Shown: positions 1 through 11,269, counted from the stretch's first letter. The stretch is DNA of 64,000 bases from Euclidia mi (GCA_944739405.2 OX123193.2:10114331-10178330), one strand, 5' to 3'. The notes: generated by a model from the letters alone, not told the origin. Made by a program: numbers and translations.

Positions 1-360
1 GAAATTAGGATGGCCACTACTCGAGACACATTCAAGTTCAAGGTTCGTCAGTTATATCGTGGATTGTTGGAAGGTTGTCAGTAGCAGCACCTATTAGCAG
101 TTTTCATTTATGGAATATCGTTTTCGTTTATGTAGAAATTATAGTTATAATATTATATATATTATTTATTTATTTAAATATATATAATTAATATATTTAA
201 ACGTGTATATTTATTCGTATGTATGTATGTATGCTGTATGTAGGTATATATAGGGCGTTTATATTCGTAAATATGTATTACCTGGTATAATATTCTATTG
301 TTATATTAAGTTTTCCTGTTTTAGTCTCTAAAACACATCTGCCACTATCATCTCTGCATC

Positions 361-450
361 ACCCTAAGCTTGACTGGTACAAAATACCTTTGGCATTAAG
401 TCCGCCTTGTGCAAATTATATTGCAGGAAGTTTAATAAATAAAAATAAAT
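361..450 (+). repeat. LINE 3'-tail fragment
   Basis: This carries the phrase TGACTGGTACAAAATACC, then GGCATTAAGTCCGCC, and ends in a run of TAAATAAAAATAAAT. The same layout recurs at 1920-2040, so this is probably the 3' untranslated end of a jockey/R1-type non-LTR element whose coding part was lost by 5' truncation. The family is not certain. Confidence 0.45.
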
Positions 451-1849
451 ATTATCTAACATGAAATGCTGCAAAACTGTTCTAACAGAACGGATCCGTT
501 TCCTACAAATGTGAAGGTCATGATGCTTGTTCCAATTTCATATCCTTGTTTTTATACAACGAAAAAACATGTAAAGCAAACTATTCGAAACAAAAGAAGG
601 ATAAAAACAGCAATCATAGATTAAAAGCCAAGAAAACTCTTTGCCTTGCATACTTTTTTCCTGCCATTCCTTTTATTAAAGTTTCTGCTAACCCAAATAA
701 AAGTCTGGGCAGTAAAATTATACAGCCAGGACTTACATATAAAGGTGGTCCATCCCTGGTGCAATAGCCATAGATTACCGTAACAACCTCCCTCAGACTG
801 CAAGGGTCATAACAGATAAACGTAGGTTGTAATTCAAGTCCCCTTCTCTTCAAAACTAGGCGTCCCTTGTGTAAAAGTTTTGTCATAGAGTAGGTTGCAG
901 ATATGACTTATTGTTGATGGTTATGTTCCTATGTGTAAACAGTGATGGTTATTATGTTCTCAATTTTTATAAATCATTTTTTATCGGGTAGCGAATGGAT
1001 GCGGGTGGCTTAAGATCGATCCATGTGAAGAGCCTTCAGCAGTGGACGTCTTTCGGCTGATATAATAATAATATTTTTACGTTTACTAGTTGTGCTCGCG
1101 AGTACACACGGATTCGATTCTCTGCATCTGCATAGCCAAATGATCAAAATTTCAAATTCTCCAAACCTTTATGAGGTTCGAGGAGGTTCGTGACTATTTT
1201 ATTTTTCTATATATTTCTTGGATAAATGCCTACAGGAAGCCCTACACACATTTCTACTTTAGAATCAAGATCCATTAAAATCGGGTATGCCAAGTGCCAA
1301 AATACCAGTTGCCTTTAAATATTACGTTATATCAGTACAGCATGAGATTGCAGATTTACAATAATAGTAATGTGATTACGTTATTTATAGGCATTTAAAC
1401 TTTCATGTTCAGTACAAATAACTGTAAACTGACCATAGATATTTGGGCACTCTTACGAAAAAAGTTCGTCATGATCACTGACGAAAAGGTATATAGGTAT
1501 AATATTTACATCACGAAAGAAAATTTAAAGTTCATTTTGTCAAAGTACTTAACTGGTAGAAACCAGCTGTGTCTCATCTGCAAAATAATCTTTGTCTATA
1601 TAAAGAGGGTCTGTAAAGGACTACGGTTATTGTATACGTAGCTGTTATGGGTGGGTCCAATATATCGCGATATCGGCTTACTGGAAACCGTTCATACTAT
1701 GCCATATTATATGATAGGAAGGAAAAAAGACAGCCGTTTTACGAACATATTCACAAAAATATAACCGGTTTAAAGTTAATATTGTAAAGAGTGAGATGCA
1801 TATTCGATGTATGTATGTAATATTATTAGGTATTATTTATTGTTATGTA

Positions 1850-2040
1850 ATGTATGCGCGTCCATCATATCTATTAAATATAATATAATAAAGTCAAACT
1901 CCACTTTTTAAATACACCTACCATTAATCTCTACACCACTCTAAGGTAGACTGGCAGAAAATGCCTAAGGCATTAAGTCCACCTTTATACGCTATATGTG
2001 TATATAAAGTTAATAAATAAATAAAATAAATAAATAAATA
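1850..2040 (+). repeat. LINE 3'-tail fragment, second copy
   Basis: Shares AGACTGGCAGAAAATGCC and GGCATTAAGTCCACC with 361-450 and ends in repeated AAATAAATAAAT. It directly abuts a reverse-oriented SINE at 2041, so the TAAA-rich tail probably served as an insertion target or junction. Confidence 0.45.
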
Positions 2041-2237
2041 TTACACCCACTTTTCGCCATAAATTTTTAGTTCCCACGTAATAGGGGGCGAGCCTATTGC
2101 CGTTACCGTCACCAGACTCCGGGCTGCTACTGTGTATTTGGCAAAACCCAGTAACACTTTTGCCCAACCCGGGAATCGAACCCGGAACCTCCGATTAGCA
2201 GTCGCGTACGCTATCCACTGGATCACGAAGGCAGTCA
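2041..2237 (-). mobile_element. tRNA-derived SINE (family 1)
   Basis: On the minus strand it begins with a tRNA-like head and contains GGGTTCGATTCCCGGG, a good pol III B box, followed by TTACTGGGTTTT and CAATAGGCTCGCCCCC. The same body recurs at 19188-19573, 32943-33342, 48410-48581 and 50639-50879, in both orientations. The head does not fold into a convincing functional tRNA (the acceptor stem is poor), so I call it a SINE, not a tRNA gene. This copy lacks the extra upstream block found at 19188 and 32943. Confidence 0.75.
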
Positions 2238-2470
2238 AAGGGTTTAAGTCTAATTATGGCATACACTAAACGAAACTAAGTATAAAGACGTTACACAGTT
2301 TCATAGTACTGTTTTATTATTAATTAATTAATGATTATTAAACCATTTATTAGCTCACAAAATATGGGTATATACAGATATTATAGGATACATATAATTG
2401 GTAGCCACATATTCACCATTTCGGGCATGTGAGACATAATTTTATTTACCTATGTTTGAAATAGAATTAG

Positions 2471-2503
2471 TTTTTATTATAAGTATTTGACTTATAATAA
2501 AAA
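2471..2503. repeat. Perfect 14-bp inverted repeat in 5' LTR
   Basis: Arms 2471-2484 and 2490-2503 are exact reverse complements (TTTTTATTATAAGT and ACTTATAATAAAAA) around a 5-nt loop, ATTTG. The 3' LTR has only the first arm followed by CAAATCGATT, so the second arm is an inverted duplication unique to this LTR. Confidence 0.9.
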
Positions 2504-2728
2504 TCGATTATATCGATTAAGTAACATTTTGTTTAGTCTATTGAAAATTTCTGACAATGGTCACACTGAACTGTCAATCCTACGTTTATTGTCGTTTCCC
2601 GCGGTCAGCGAAAAAACCTAGCTTTTTGTTCGCTCTGGAAGATTCCGTTTTGTGAGCGCGTTTTTGATCTTGTATTTGGTTGTAAACCTAAAAATCCGGG
2701 TGAATGCCGCTTCTTTGATCTATAACCG

Positions 2729-2778
2729 TTCATTAATTTATCACAGTGTACCGGTGCACACTGTGATAAATTAATGAA
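2729..2778. repeat. Perfect 21-bp inverted repeat in 5' LTR
   Basis: Arms 2729-2749 and 2758-2778 pair without mismatch around the loop ACCGGTGC. The 3' LTR carries only the right-hand arm, preceded by GCACCGGT. The left arm is the reverse complement of sequence that continues to its right, as expected from a foldback template switch. Confidence 0.9.
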
Positions 2779-3114
2779 CATTTGTGAAATATTGAACTTT
2801 GTAAAACACGTGTGTGAATTCCTGTTTGGTGCCTGGAGAAGGACTACGCTGAACTGGATACTGGTATCTATTCGATTCTCTTGTTATTTTGGCCAAAATT
2901 ATGAGTTAATCTTATAGGTCCATTCAAGAACAGCATGAGTAAGAGTTGGTAAGACATTTTATTAATATTAGGATTATAATCCATCGCTGTGCTACCACAG
3001 TGAAAGTGTTTAGATAAATTGTCTATCGTGGTCAGGTGGATGTATTACAGCTTTCACTGCAACTCTGTTCAGAACAGTTTCCCACCTGGCTGCGGTAACT
3101 CTAGACATAATTTT

Positions 3115-3132
3115 TGGTAGCAGAGCGTAGTT
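3115..3132 (+). promoter_or_regulatory. Primer-binding site of BEL copy A
   Basis: Starts with TGG eight bases inside the 5' LTR end and reads TGGTAGCAGAGCGTAGTT. The same site follows the LTR of copy B at 54454. A TGG start fits the 3' CCA of a tRNA primer. I could not assign the tRNA. Confidence 0.65.
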
Positions 3133-3771
3133 GAAATTTAGCCGCTGTTGCATTATTGAGTACAAACCTCAGATTGGTATAAGCTTGTATCTTATCACCT
3201 TGTAGACAGTATTGTAGTGTTTGTCAGGTCAGTTTTTGCCTAAAATACATATTATTTATTTGTATAAGTTGACCTACATAAATTGAAGCACATTGTCATA
3301 CATAACCTCAATCAGTAATTGTTGATTTGTATTGTTGAAATCTTCTAGCATAGATTTGTTGCTGTTACTATTAATAAGTCACTTTGATAGGATACATATA
3401 AGTTATATGTATCAATTGATTTAGTTTATTGCATATATTGATAAATTAAGTTTGAACCTTACATTGCTAAACCTTGTTATATTGTATATCTCAAATAACA
3501 CAGCCAGTTTGTCTGTTGCAAGTAATTAGTTAATTTATTTGAATATTTAACTTTAATTAACTTATTTGAAGTTTCAACTTTTGATAACTTTGACTTTGTT
3601 TTGTGTCAATATATATTGAAACTATTAATTTTGTTGGACAGTAGATACCTGTCACTTGCCTGCACTTGCAGTAAACAGGCTAATACTTTGTTGGTTTTAA
3701 GAATTAACAAATATTAAGTTTTGATTGTTAATTTTATTTAACACTTGTCCGGGCTCTTTTGAATTTTGATT

Positions 3772-5438
3772 ATGTCAGCTATCAAGGACTTGCGTGCGGC
3801 TGCTGGTGCTATTGCATCAGACTTGCGCTGGTTTGCCTCGGCCAGTGCCTTAGTGAACCGGCCTGATCGCCAGCAGGCCTTACTACAAAGGTACGAGCGG
3901 ATCGATGATTGCCTGGCAAGTGTGGAACAGCAATTCCGCACTTTCAGCGCTTGCTGTCTTGAAGTGTCAGCCAATGATTTCACCACTGACCAGCGAAATA
4001 AGGTCAGCGAAGACTATGCCTAGGTCTAAGACCTGTATGATGCTGTCTCCAATAGTGCGAGACAACTAGTTGCCGATAGGGAAGGGCAACCCGGCCTGAA
4101 GCAGGAGCTTCCAAGGTCAGCGCCGGGGCTGGTGAGTAGGCTACCTACCTTAGACCTCCCCCATTTTGATGGCTGCCTAGGAGGCTACTTGGGCTTCGTT
4201 AATTTGTTCGACAGCCTGGTCAATGATAGGGCTGACCTACGGCCAGCACAAAAATTGGCATATTTAATGTCGGTTCTGGATGGGGAGGCTAAGGGCCTCA
4301 TCCAGCATCTGCCCGTGTCTGACGAGGCGTACCAGACGGCTCGGGACCTAATTACCCGTAGGTACCATAACAAGCGTGGCCTCGCCGACACGCACATCGA
4401 GCAGATTTTGGGTTTGCCGACGCTCACCCGGGTCTCTGGGTTGCGCACCCAACTTTTGAACCCGCTTTTGGTGGCCATCAACGCACTTAAGTGCCTTGAC
4501 CTGCCCGTGGACCAATGGTCCTATCTATTGGTGCACATTGTGCTGAAAAAGCTGCCTGCCGACCTGAGGTCGCGTTTTGAACAGCGCTTTGGTGGGGATA
4601 GCGCGACCCATCTGCCCCCCTTTGCTGACCTGGAGAGGTTCCTGGAGGATGAGTGCCGGGTCTTGGACAACTCCGGTGGTGACACGCTGGCTAAGACGCA
4701 GACGCCCAAGGTCAAGGAGCAGGCTCGCGTTCACACCCGAGCCAATGTTGACCGGCGCCCTCCTCGCTTTGCGGTCACGCAGAGCCCAGTGGAGTGCTCC
4801 TATTGCAAGGTCACGGGACACAGAACGGCCAGTTGTAGGGCATTCTTGGACCTGCATGTCGCCTCTCGTAGGCGCATCGCGAATGCCCGCCGCCTTTGCT
4901 TCTCTTGTTTGGGGTCCCACTACCAGCGAGACTGCCCAAACTCTCGCCCCTGTCCTCACTGTGGAGGACAGCATTTGGACATTCTCTGTATGAATGCCAG
5001 AGAGGTTGGCCGCTTGTCCAACCAGCCGACGCCGCGCACGGGCGGGTGTTTTGAAGGTGGCAGCCAAGGCTCACCGGTACGCAGCAGAGAGTTGCCTCGC
5101 TTAATTGATCGCCGCTCAACCCGCTTGGAGAACCGTAGCGTGCGCACGCCTCCTCTCTCTCGCGCACCTGAATGTGCTGTTCAGCGTCACCAGCACCATG
5201 ACTGCTGCCCCAGGTATTCCCCACCTTTGGCGGAGCGCGTGTGTGTCGCGGTGGGCGCGAGTCAAGGCGGGGACGCCCCCGCCTTGACTCGCGCCCACCT
5301 CGTTTTGGGCGGGTGCTTCATTATGACCCCCCACAGATGGCGCGCGGATCAAGTCATCGCGCCTTTGAGGACTTCAAGCCGCACCCTCGTTTTGACTTGC
5401 CTGGTCCTGGCCAACGGTCGCCGCCCAGGCAACAATAG
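3772..5438 (+). pseudogene. BEL/Pao gag (copy A, broken)
   Basis: Encodes a BEL/Pao Gag. The start chosen is the ATG at 3772 (MSAIKDLRAAAG), conserved in copy B. In-frame stops occur at 4021-4023 (TAG where copy B has CAG) and 4027-4029 (TAA; copy B also has a stop here, TGA). From 4132 the frame stays open through a DUF1759-like region beginning LPTLDLPHFDG. Three zinc knuckles follow: CSYCKVTGHRTASC (CX2CX4HX4C), CFSCLGSHYQRDC and CPHCGGQHLDILC (both CX2CX3HX4C), the nucleic-acid-binding end of Gag. A foldback insertion at 5250-5299 shifts the frame, so the original C-terminus (ending PPRQQ, stop 5436-5438) is read in another frame. In the native element the protein would package element RNA in cytoplasmic particles. 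Confidence 0.88.
5250..5299. repeat. Perfect 23-bp inverted repeat in gag
   Basis: Arms 5250-5272 and 5277-5299 (GGTGGGCGCGAGTCAAGG... and its exact reverse complement) flank a 4-nt loop ACGC. Copy B has only the right arm at the matching place (about 56838-56860). The extra arm explains the frameshift near the end of gag. Confidence 0.9.
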
Positions 5439-8400
5439 GTTGACCCCTGCTCTATAACGCCAACCTCCCCCATTGAGACCGTTATCCTACTAACGGTTGC
5501 TGTTAGGGTCTGGGGACCCACGGGGACCTCTGTTGTTGTCCGTGCTATATTGGACACAGGTTCACAAGGTTGCATTGTTTCCACTTATTTGGTAGGGCAG
5601 GTTAAATTAAATATGGGTTTATTTCCAAATTGTATACGGGGCATAGGTGACGTAGCCTCTAATGTTGAAGGGCAAGTTAAGGTTTTGTTTGGCCCTGTTG
5701 AATCTTCACACCCGAGGATTAAAACCTCGGCTATTGTGCTGAAGAATATTTTGGGTATGCATCCACAGAAACAGCTACCTGCTGCTGTGGTGAATTTGAC
5801 ATCGTGCTTGGAACTGGCAGACCCCAAATTTGACACACTGGGACAAATCGTCTTGTTGATTAGCTCTGATGTCCTCGGTGGAATTTTGATTGGTGGGAAA
5901 CGGGTCTTGGTGCCAAATGGTTTGATTGCCATCCCGACCATATTTGGATTTGCTTTGATGGGACCTGTACCTAGGGACCCCCCTCCACCCGAACTTGATA
6001 ATTTGTTGGCTGTAGGCTCTGCTCTCTCTGATGCAGTTCAGAGGTTTTGGGAGGTAGAGGAGCCCCCTCAAGCTGCTCGATTGAATCCAGAACATGAGGA
6101 GTGCGAGCTGTTCTTCCAGAACAACACTTGTCGACTCCGTTCTGGTCGGCTCATTACGAAGCTACCTTTTCTGTCTGTTCGGCCTCCGCTTGGTGAGTCA
6201 CAACCTTTAGCCGAAAAGAGATTGTTGGCTATGGAGCGTCGCATGGGTCGTGATCCGGAGCTCAGACAGAAATATATTGAGTTCATGAGAGAATATGAAC
6301 AATTGGGACACATGTCTGTGTCAAATTTGGATTGGCGTTCGGTGGAGCACTACTTTCTCCCGCATCATGCGGTATTGAAGCCATCGCCTGGCAAGCTGCG
6401 CACAGTATTTGATGGTTCTGCGCAGACTTCAACAGGCGTATCCTTGAACCAGTGCTTGCATTCTGGTCCCAAGTTGGTCAAGGACCTTTGTGACGTCATC
6501 ACCAGCTTCCGACGACATCAGGTTGTCTTTGTGGCCGACATAAAAATGATGTTCAGGCAGACGATTATCCACCCTGATGACCGTCGCTTCCAGCTGATCC
6601 TTTGGAGAGAGTCTCCTCGTGATCCCATGGTCGTCTACGAGCTCAATACTAATACGTACGGGTTAAGGTCAAGCCCCTACTTGGCAATACGTTCTCTTTG
6701 GGAGCTCACAGACCGCGAAGGCTTACGTTTCCCTCGAGCCTACGCCATCTTGAAGGACGATATTTACGTTGATGACATTTGCTCGGGCGCCTCCATATCG
6801 GACGAGGCGATACGCCTGCGCGACGAATTGATAGGTATTTTGGCCTCCACTGGTTATGAGTTGCGCAAATGGATTTCCAACTCACCATCGCTTTTGGAAG
6901 GCTTGCCAGAGGATCATCAGCAGGATCCACAGTTGTTTGAGATTGTTGACAACCCCGCCATGATGGCTGTTCTAGGCGTTCAGTACAGACCAGTCCAAGA
7001 CATCTTTACGTACAACGTAGACTTAAAATTGCCTTGTTCTTGGACTAAACGTCTCGTGTTGTCTACTGCAGAACCTTTGATCCGAACGGTTGGATTTGTC
7101 CTATCATATTTTGGGCAAAATGCTTCTTGCAGAAGCTTTGGACAGCAACATTGACCTGGGACGAACCTCTGCACGGCACTCTTGTTGAGGAATGGACCTC
7201 CTTTGCATCCTCACTTTCTGCCGTCAACGAAATCTCCCTGCCTCGTCCCATTCTTCCTCCTGGGAAGTACAAGGCCACCCTTCACGGGTTTTGTGATGCC
7301 TCGGAACGTGGTCACGCGGCCGTGGTGTACTTGCGCACAGTTAGTGCCTCAGGTCAGGAGAGGGTTTCCCTGATCATGGCGAAGAGCAAGGTTGCACCCC
7401 TTCGGACGTCTCTGACCATCCCAAAATTGAAGCTCTCGGGAGCAGCCCTACTTGTACGCTTATTGAGCCACCTACGCCTGGACAGACAGCCAAATTGTAC
7501 TTTGTTGGTTGAAGGCATCTGTCCACACTTTGGAGGTATTTGTTGCTAATCGCGTTTCCCAAATCCAGAAATCCGAAGTCAAGCTTGTTTGGAGACACGT
7601 GCCAGGTGAGCTCAACCCCGCTGATTGTGCCTCGCGCGGATGCTTGACGCCTAGTTTGATAGGTGATACGCTGTGGTGGGGTCCGGAATGGTTGAGTCGA
7701 CCAGAAATTGATTGGCCTCGAACGCCAGTTTTGAGTACTTCTAATTTGCCGGGTCTACGAACACTCGCTCTTGAGAAGGTGGAATGCGCCTTCGACCCCG
7801 ATTTCTTATTGAATCGCTACAGCTCCCTTGACAAGTTGTAAGGTGTCACTGCTTGGATACAGCGTTTTGTTTTTAATTTTAGGCACCCACAACAGAAACG
7901 ACTGACACCGTTTCTCTCACCACAGGAACGACAGGAGTCTCTCACCTTTTGGGTTCGTTCTGTGCAATTGGCGCATTTTGAGAAGGAGATTGCTATCCTC
8001 AAGTCAGGGAAATTGAAATTATCGGGCGCTGTATCTAAATTGAACCCCTTTTTGGACGATACGGGTCTCTTGCGCGTTGGAGAGCGTCTCAAGAACGCCA
8101 ACCTCCCTTACGGAGCACGTCACCCCCTGTTGTTACCCAAGGACGGTCATTTGGTACGCTTGTTGGTAACTGACCGTCACCTTAAGAACTCGCATGCTGG
8201 TTGTAATGCTTTGTTGGCTATTTTGCAACGCGAATTTTGGATTTTGTCTGCCCGAAGAATTATTCGGAGTGTAGTCTTTCGCTGCATCCCTTGCTATAAG
8301 CTCAAGGCTTCTACCATGCAGCCCTTGATGGGAGACTTACCGACAGATCGCGTAACTGAGAGCAGGACATTTGTCGGTGTTGGCACGGACGTCGCTAGTC

Positions 8401-9260
8401 CCTTCTTGGTGAAAACGTCGACACTTTGAAACAGCAAGACTGTTAAGGCCTCCTTGTCTGTTTTTGTTTGTCTTTCCACAAAGGTCGTACATTTGGAACT
8501 GGTCTCCTCGCTTACGACCGAGGCGTTTGTAGCCACATTTGACAGATTTGTATCCCGCAGAGGGCTGCCTTCCTTGATCCGTTCTGACTGCGGCACTAAC
8601 TTCAAGGGCACGTATAATTATTTGAATGATGTTGTTAATTTTCTTGAAACCAACAAGGCTGCCCGACGTGGGATAAATTGGTTGTTTTCCCCACCAAATT
8701 GTCCACACTGGGGTGGTATTTTTGAAGCCGCTGTAAAATCGGCCAAAACACACTTGCGCAGGACAATCGGTGAGTCTGTCCTTACATTTGAGGAACTCGA
8801 AACTGTGTTTTGTAAGATTGAGGCCGTTTTGAACTCTCGGCCATTGTGCCCGATCTCCTCAGATCCGAACGATATGGAGGCCCTTACGCCGGGCCATTTT
8901 TTGATTGGTCGCCCACTTGTCGCCTTGCCTGAGTACCCCTATATTGATACGAGACCTGGTCGTCTCTCGCGTTTTGAATTAGTACGCCAGATTACTCAGA
9001 GCTTTTGGAAACTCTGGAATTTGGAATATTTGCACATACTCCAGCAACGCGTTAAGTGGACCGACAAGACCGATCCACCCAAGATTGGTGACCTCGTTTT
9101 GATCAAGGAGGCTAACCTTCCGCCACTCAGATGGCGCAGGGGGCGCATCCTTCGTTTGGTAACTGGGGCTGATGGAGTTCCCCGATTTGCTGAGGTCTTG
9201 GTGGACGGTTTGATTCTGAGGAGAGCGGTTGCAACATTGTCACGTCTACCAACCGATTAG
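5439..9260 (+). pseudogene. BEL/Pao pol: protease, RT, RNase H, integrase (copy A, broken)
   Basis: Pol continues in the same frame as gag after a single TAG (5436-5438), also present in copy B. Domains in order: aspartic protease with LDTGSQG at about 5550; Pao reverse transcriptase with VADIKMMFRQ and the catalytic YVDD at 6765-6776; RNase H with GFCDASERG near 7290; an integrase zinc-binding segment (HLKNSHAG...CIPCYK, 8180-8300); the integrase core with RSDCGTNF near 8580 and GGIFEAAVKSAK near 8710; and a DUF5641-like tail (GDLVLIKEANLPPLRW). Breaks relative to copy B: 4 bp missing after 7068, 41 bp missing at 7471/7472, a stop at 7839-7841 and another at 8427-8429. From 8430 to the stop at 9258-9260 the integrase frame is open. 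Confidence 0.9.
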
Positions 9261-9261
9261 C

Positions 9262-9291
9262 GGACCGGTAGGCCGGTCCGGGGCGGGTGGA
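9262..9291 (+). promoter_or_regulatory. Hairpin plus polypurine tract before the 3' LTR
   Basis: Just after the pol stop, GGACCGG (9262-9268) pairs exactly with CCGGTCC (9273-9279) around TAGG. GGGGCGGGTGGA (9280-9291) then runs up to the first base of the 3' LTR and is placed as the polypurine tract for plus-strand priming. The tract is interrupted by C and T, so the call rests mainly on position. Confidence 0.6.
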
Positions 9292-9888
9292 TGTTTGAAA
9301 TAGAATTAGTTTTTATTATAAGTCAAATCGATTATATCGATTAAGTAACATTTTGTTTAGTCTATTGAAAATTTCTTACAATGGTCACACTGAACTGTCA
9401 ATCCTACGTTCATTGTCGTTTCCCGCGGTCAGCGAAAAAACCTAGCTTTTTGTTCGCTCTGGAAGATTCCGTTTTGTGAGCGTGTTTTTGATCTTGTATT
9501 TGGTTGTAAACCTAAAAATCCGGGTGAATGCCGCTTCTTTGATCTATAACCGGCACCGGTACACTGTGATAAATTAATGAACATTTGTGAAATATTGAAC
9601 TTTGTAAAACACGTGTGTGAATTCCTGTTTGGTGCCTGGAGAAGGACTACGCTGAACTGGATACTGGTATCTATTCGATTCTCTTGTTATGTTGGCCAAA
9701 ATTATGAGTTTATCTTACAGTAAGAGTTGGTAAGACATTTTATTAATATTAGGATTATAATCCATCGCTGTGCTACCACAGTGAAAGTGTTTAGATAAAT
9801 TGTCTATCGTGGTCAGGTGGATCTATTACAGCTTCCACTGCAACTCTGTTCAGAACAGTTTCCCACCTGGCTGCGGTAACTCTAGACA
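9292..9888 (+). repeat. 3' LTR of BEL/Pao copy A
   Basis: 597 bp, TGTTTGAAATAG to CTCTAGACA, followed by the target duplication ACCTA at 9889-9893. It lacks both foldback arms present in the 5' LTR and so probably shows the ancestral form. Confidence 0.92.
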
Positions 9889-10067
9889 ACCTACTTAAGG
9901 TAAAAACAATTAATTATATATCATTTACATAAATTATTTATAATAGTATTAGTACCAGTGTGACTTTAGTTTATTACCTACTTAACATCTGTTATCACAA
10001 ATATATACAAAATATTAGGCCTTATCACTAATTATATTTTGAATAATTATATTTTTCTATTAACTTC

Positions 10068-11260
10068 TTAACACAAGTAAGAAGTTTTATAATTGAAATA
10101 TTCTTGGATGCTGTAGAAACACTGATCTACTAGCCAATTAAATAATTTTCTACGAAAGATACTTATAGGTAGATCTTTCAGATCGTCTGGCAAATTATTA
10201 AATATTTTGATGGACATAGGATAGCAGTTTCTTTTATATTGTTCAGTACATATATTAGGTAAAATTTGCTTATTTGGATATCGTGTGTTAAAACTACAAT
10301 GGTTTCCAAAAGTTTTGTACAATTCTGGATGAGTTTTAACAAAGTTTCAACAATGAACATTGATGATGCAGTGAGTAATTTTAAGTTTTTAAAAAAGGGT
10401 TTAAAAGATGTTGTTGGTTCTACATCACAAATTGCTCGAATGCATTGCTTTTGTGCTAAAAATATTTTATTAAAATCGACTGAACCACACCATAACAGAA
10501 TACCATAACGAATGTTTGATGCCACATATCCATGATATGCTTGAATGGCTATTTTTTGACTAGCGACTCTAGTAAGCCGCCAAAGTGCGTAAACATATTT
10601 GTTTATTTTTGAGCATATTTTATCAATATGTGATTTCCACGATAATTGGTTATCAAGGCTTATTCCTAGGAACGTAACCATTTCCGACTCTACTAGGGAT
10701 TTATGGCAGTAAGAAATAGACAAATTTATTTTTTTCTTCTTTTTATTAAAAAGCTGCATGTATTTAGTCTTTTCTATATTAATTTTAAAATTGTTATTTT
10801 ATAGCCAGTGGATAATGTTTTTAACACATTCATTTATTTCATGGTTAAATTGGATATTATTTATAGAAGGTTTTTGTATAATTACTAACGATATGTCATC
10901 AGCAAAAAGTGTACAATAATGGTTTGTTACATTGGGAAAATCATTGATATAAATTACGAACAGAAGCGGCCCTAAACTGCTTCCTTGAAGGACTCCAACT
11001 GTATTAAGAGCTAAATTGGATGTAAAAGCCATTTCTTGGTTTTGATCATTAATCTTGGTTGTACATATTGTTGTCTATTTGTAAGATAACTCTTTAGCCA
11101 TTCATTTGCTATACCACGAATACCATATAATTCACATTTTTGTAATAATATATCATGGCTTACAAAGTCAAATGTTTTGCTCATGTCAAAGAATATTGCG
11201 AGGGTATTTATCTTCTTATATTGGGTCACGTAGTTTATAAACTGATGCAGTAAATTAATG
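10068..11260 (-). pseudogene. Non-LTR retrotransposon RT fragment (decayed LINE)
   Basis: Reading the minus strand from 11229 downwards gives FFDMSKTFDFVSHDILLQK, then GVLQGSSLGPLLFVIYINDF and LFADDISLV (the polymerase active site, FADD), then LGISLDNQLSWKSHIDKIC and a tail typical of the thumb and C-terminus of LINE reverse transcriptases. A frameshift separates the first segment from the second near 11020. One in-frame stop (10799-10801) interrupts the rest. Endonuclease and ORF1 are missing, as in 5'-truncated copies. Clade within jockey/CR1/R1-like elements not resolved. Confidence 0.8.
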
Positions 11261-11269
11261 ACTGCAAGA

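Larger units (their letters stand above)
1..2040. other. Gene-free AT-rich flank with LINE 3' tails
   Basis: No coding region is supported here; the short reading frames at 546-886 and 1405-1641 resemble nothing I know. An AT-rich run lies at about 140-220. Two stretches (about 361-450 and 1920-2040) share a phrase built around GGCATTAAGTCC followed by TAAATAAATA-type repeats. That is the look of the 3' end of a non-LTR retrotransposon present in two truncated copies. Positions 1000-1065 (CAGCAGTGGACGTC...) resemble the 3' tail of another common lepidopteran repeat. The rest shows nothing recognisable. Confidence 0.5.
2453..3107 (+). repeat. 5' LTR of BEL/Pao copy A
   Basis: 655 bp, aligned to the 597-bp 3' LTR (9292-9888) along its whole length. 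The length difference comes mainly from two foldback insertions (2471-2503 and 2729-2778) and a block near 2918-2940 that is missing from the 3' LTR. It should carry the promoter and polyadenylation signal of the element; I do not see an unambiguous TATA box. Confidence 0.92.
2453..9888 (+). mobile_element. BEL/Pao LTR retrotransposon, copy A (full length, broken)
   Basis: Both LTRs begin TGTTTGAAATAG and end CTAGACA (TG...CA), and the element is flanked by an exact 5-bp target duplication ACCTA at 2448-2452 and 9889-9893. Between the LTRs come a primer-binding-like site, a leader of about 660 bp, gag with three zinc knuckles, then protease, Pao-type reverse transcriptase, RNase H, integrase and a terminal DUF5641-like segment, the domain order of BEL/Pao. 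There is no env frame: pol ends 31 bp before the 3' LTR. By eye the two LTRs differ by roughly seven or eight substitutions plus a few indels, so the insertion is not brand new. Stops and frameshifts in gag-pol mean it cannot act on its own. A second, 3'-truncated copy lies at 53860-60054. Confidence 0.93.

Noticed and set aside
4525..5067. Minus-strand frame of 180 codons opposite BEL gag
   Set aside because: It is an antisense shadow of gag; the sense strand has zinc knuckles and is conserved in copy B.
9261..9888. Envelope gene in BEL copy A
   Set aside because: Only 31 bp lie between the pol stop and the 3' LTR.
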